From: Helopsaltes ochotensis | Taxonomy: Eukaryota > Chordata > Aves > Passeriformes > Locustellidae | Direction of reading: 5' to 3' | NCBI GenBank assembly: GCA_013400155.1 | Contig: VXBM01000561.1 | Span: 298,565 to 362,564 of the forward strand | Length of the DNA: 64,000 nucleotides | Notes under the pieces: model-generated | Told to the model about the DNA's origin: nothing | Seen by the model: only the letters and a program-made list of their open reading frames with translations | Databases searched by the model: none | Program-made: the position numbers and the translations under genes | Shown here: piece after piece, positions 62,501-64,000 of the stretch | Layout of the letters: each line of letters opens with the position of its first letter | How positions within the stretch are numbered: the first letter of the stretch is position 1

Positions 62501-63838
62501 AAATGTTCAGGAAAACTGCTGTGCATGGTAAGGAATTGAGCATCAAGGCTGGCAGTGAGCTGTGCATCATGGCTGGTTGCATGGGTGCAACAAAATTGTG
62601 CAAATATACCAGTTCAGTGATGTGGAGGGGTCATCCCTCCTCTCAAGCTGCTATTAACCTCATCTGACCCTAGCTAATGACGCCTTCCTCTCTCCTGAGA
62701 AACCTGTCTTCCTCTTAGATTTTGGCCCAAGAGCAAAAAATCAACTATGCCAAAATCTTAATAAAAATAAGAGGGAGTTGGCAATTTATCATGATGTGGA
62801 GACTCAGATCCAGGGAAGATGCTCAGCACCAGCCTCAAGAGACATCTGAGCATCAAAACCGGAAAACTGTTGAGGCAGCATGAACTGACTGTAAGGTCTC
62901 TCTTATCACTGCAGAGTCCTCCTGTCTCTAAAATAAAGCACTTGAATGTGCTATTTAGAGATACCAGGGAAACTTCTGGTCTTCCACAAATAGCTAAAAA
63001 TAAAGACCAGGATACACTTCCTATTTCACTTCTTAATGCATCAGCTTGAGATAGTGATAGTTTCTAGCTGTGAGTGTATATTTTGTTGAGCAATTTATCA
63101 ACAAACCTATCCACAAACACCCCTCAAATGCATTCATCAGATTTTGAGGAGATACATTCAGACAGCATTGCAAACACTTTGCTAGTCTTGATCTGTGCTG
63201 CAGATTTGCTTATGTGGATCACATGGGAAATTATATTAGATTCAGAGAAAGAAAATGCAAGTAAAATGCATTCAATTTCTGCTGCAAATTTTAACATTTT
63301 TTTGGTTGCATGGCACTGAATATGTTGAAGTAATTTTGAAATATTTGTGAAAAATAAAGAGGGGTATGTGGGAATAAGAGCTGTACAGTGTACTACTATG
63401 TGTCATATAGAAAATGAAACTTATTCTGAGTAAAATTTGAGAAACTTGTCAGTACGGATGGTCTGGAGTAAAATACCTGTTCTTGGTCATTGATACTACC
63501 TAGCATTTCCCAACTGAAAATGTATTAATTAATTTGTGGTAAGCTAAGTTAAAAAGTCTTCAGCAGTAAAATAGGCTACTTTCAAGTTGCTATGTACTTT
63601 GATCTATGTCACCAAACAACTTTATTAGAAAACTTTAAAACATATGGATACTAGTCACATTTATGGAGAAATACGTCAAACACATGCCTCTAAACAAGGA
63701 GCAGAAGCTGCTGGTGTGAAATTCAGGAATAACTGAATCAAGCAGGTTTGATCCAAATGTCAATAGTTTTCTTTGTCGTGTTTAGCCAGCTGTGGACCAC
63801 AGATAACAAGTTCAGAATTTTTTTGTAATAATCAAAAA
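59530..63838. other. Intergenic DNA between FGA and the expected FGG, no gene seen
   Basis: Non-coding sequence of mixed composition. No FGG exon is readable: none of the gamma chain's globular-domain signatures appear. Short open frames look random. Confidence 0.6.
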
Positions 63839-63844
63839 TTTATT
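63839..63844 (-). terminator. Possible FGG polyadenylation signal (AATAAA on the minus strand)
   Basis: TTTATT on the plus strand near the right edge. In vertebrates FGG follows FGA on the same strand, so its 3' UTR could enter the window here. No coding sequence confirms it. Confidence 0.25.
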
Positions 63845-64000
63845 GAGAATGTGTACAGAAAAAAAAAACAACAAAACTGTCTATAGAGGTAAGCACTGCT
63901 CAGAGAAGTAGTTTGGGTATCTTACAGTCAATGTTGTTTTATAGTCAAAACTGAAACATGTAATATTTGATAAGTTCAGTGTCTAAGACAGAAAAGTTTT

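Noticed and set aside
1..64000. Bacterial-type features: operons, CRISPR arrays, phage or integrated plasmid parts
   Set aside because: The gene structure, repeats and composition are those of a vertebrate nuclear genome; no regularly spaced direct repeats of CRISPR type occur.

Overview
This window is nuclear DNA of a bird, probably a songbird. The evidence is vertebrate genes split by GT-AG introns, two or three CR1-type LINE fragments of the kind typical of birds, and an LTR-like element resembling ones common in passerine genomes. The species call is inference; gene identities come from reading the translated exons.

Layout: 1-300 is the CpG-rich edge of something lying to the left. By vertebrate synteny it may be the 5' end of a minus-strand neighbour such as DCHS2, but no exon can be shown. 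From 300 to about 23,700 I see no gene, only AT-rich intergenic DNA with simple repeats and a 19-base assembly gap. PLRG1 (spliceosomal WD40 protein) occupies 23,871-38,340 on the minus strand. All 15 coding exons are present and in frame (516 aa). Its promoter is a CpG island (about 38,000-39,150) flanked by CR1 fragments and broken by a 140-base gap. A 4.9 kb intergenic stretch with a 155-bp direct duplication leads to FGB (fibrinogen beta), on the plus strand at 44,137-50,639 (8 exons, 480 aa). FGA (fibrinogen alpha) faces it on the minus strand at 52,802-59,280 (6 exons). It encodes the extended alpha-E chain (762 aa) and, by reading through the last donor site, a short alpha chain (529 aa). 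From 59.5 kb to the end is intergenic. Synteny puts FGG (gamma) just to the right, and a minus-strand AATAAA near 63,840 could be its 3' end.

How the genes work together: FGB and FGA, with FGG outside, encode the subunits of the liver-secreted fibrinogen hexamer. Both thrombin cleavage sites (GPR knob in alpha, GHR knob in beta), the disulfide-ring cysteines, the coiled-coil regions and the fibrinogen C-terminal globular domains are visible. Both promoters carry motifs expected of hepatocyte and acute-phase control (HNF1-like, C/EBP-like, and STAT- or IL6-type). PLRG1 is an unrelated housekeeping neighbour kept in synteny.

I find no new biological system. The most notable points are two closely spaced RGD motifs in the FGA alpha-C region, the conserved alternative ending of FGA, a weak first donor in FGB, a CR1-derived part of the PLRG1 CpG island, and a local 155-bp duplication upstream of FGB.
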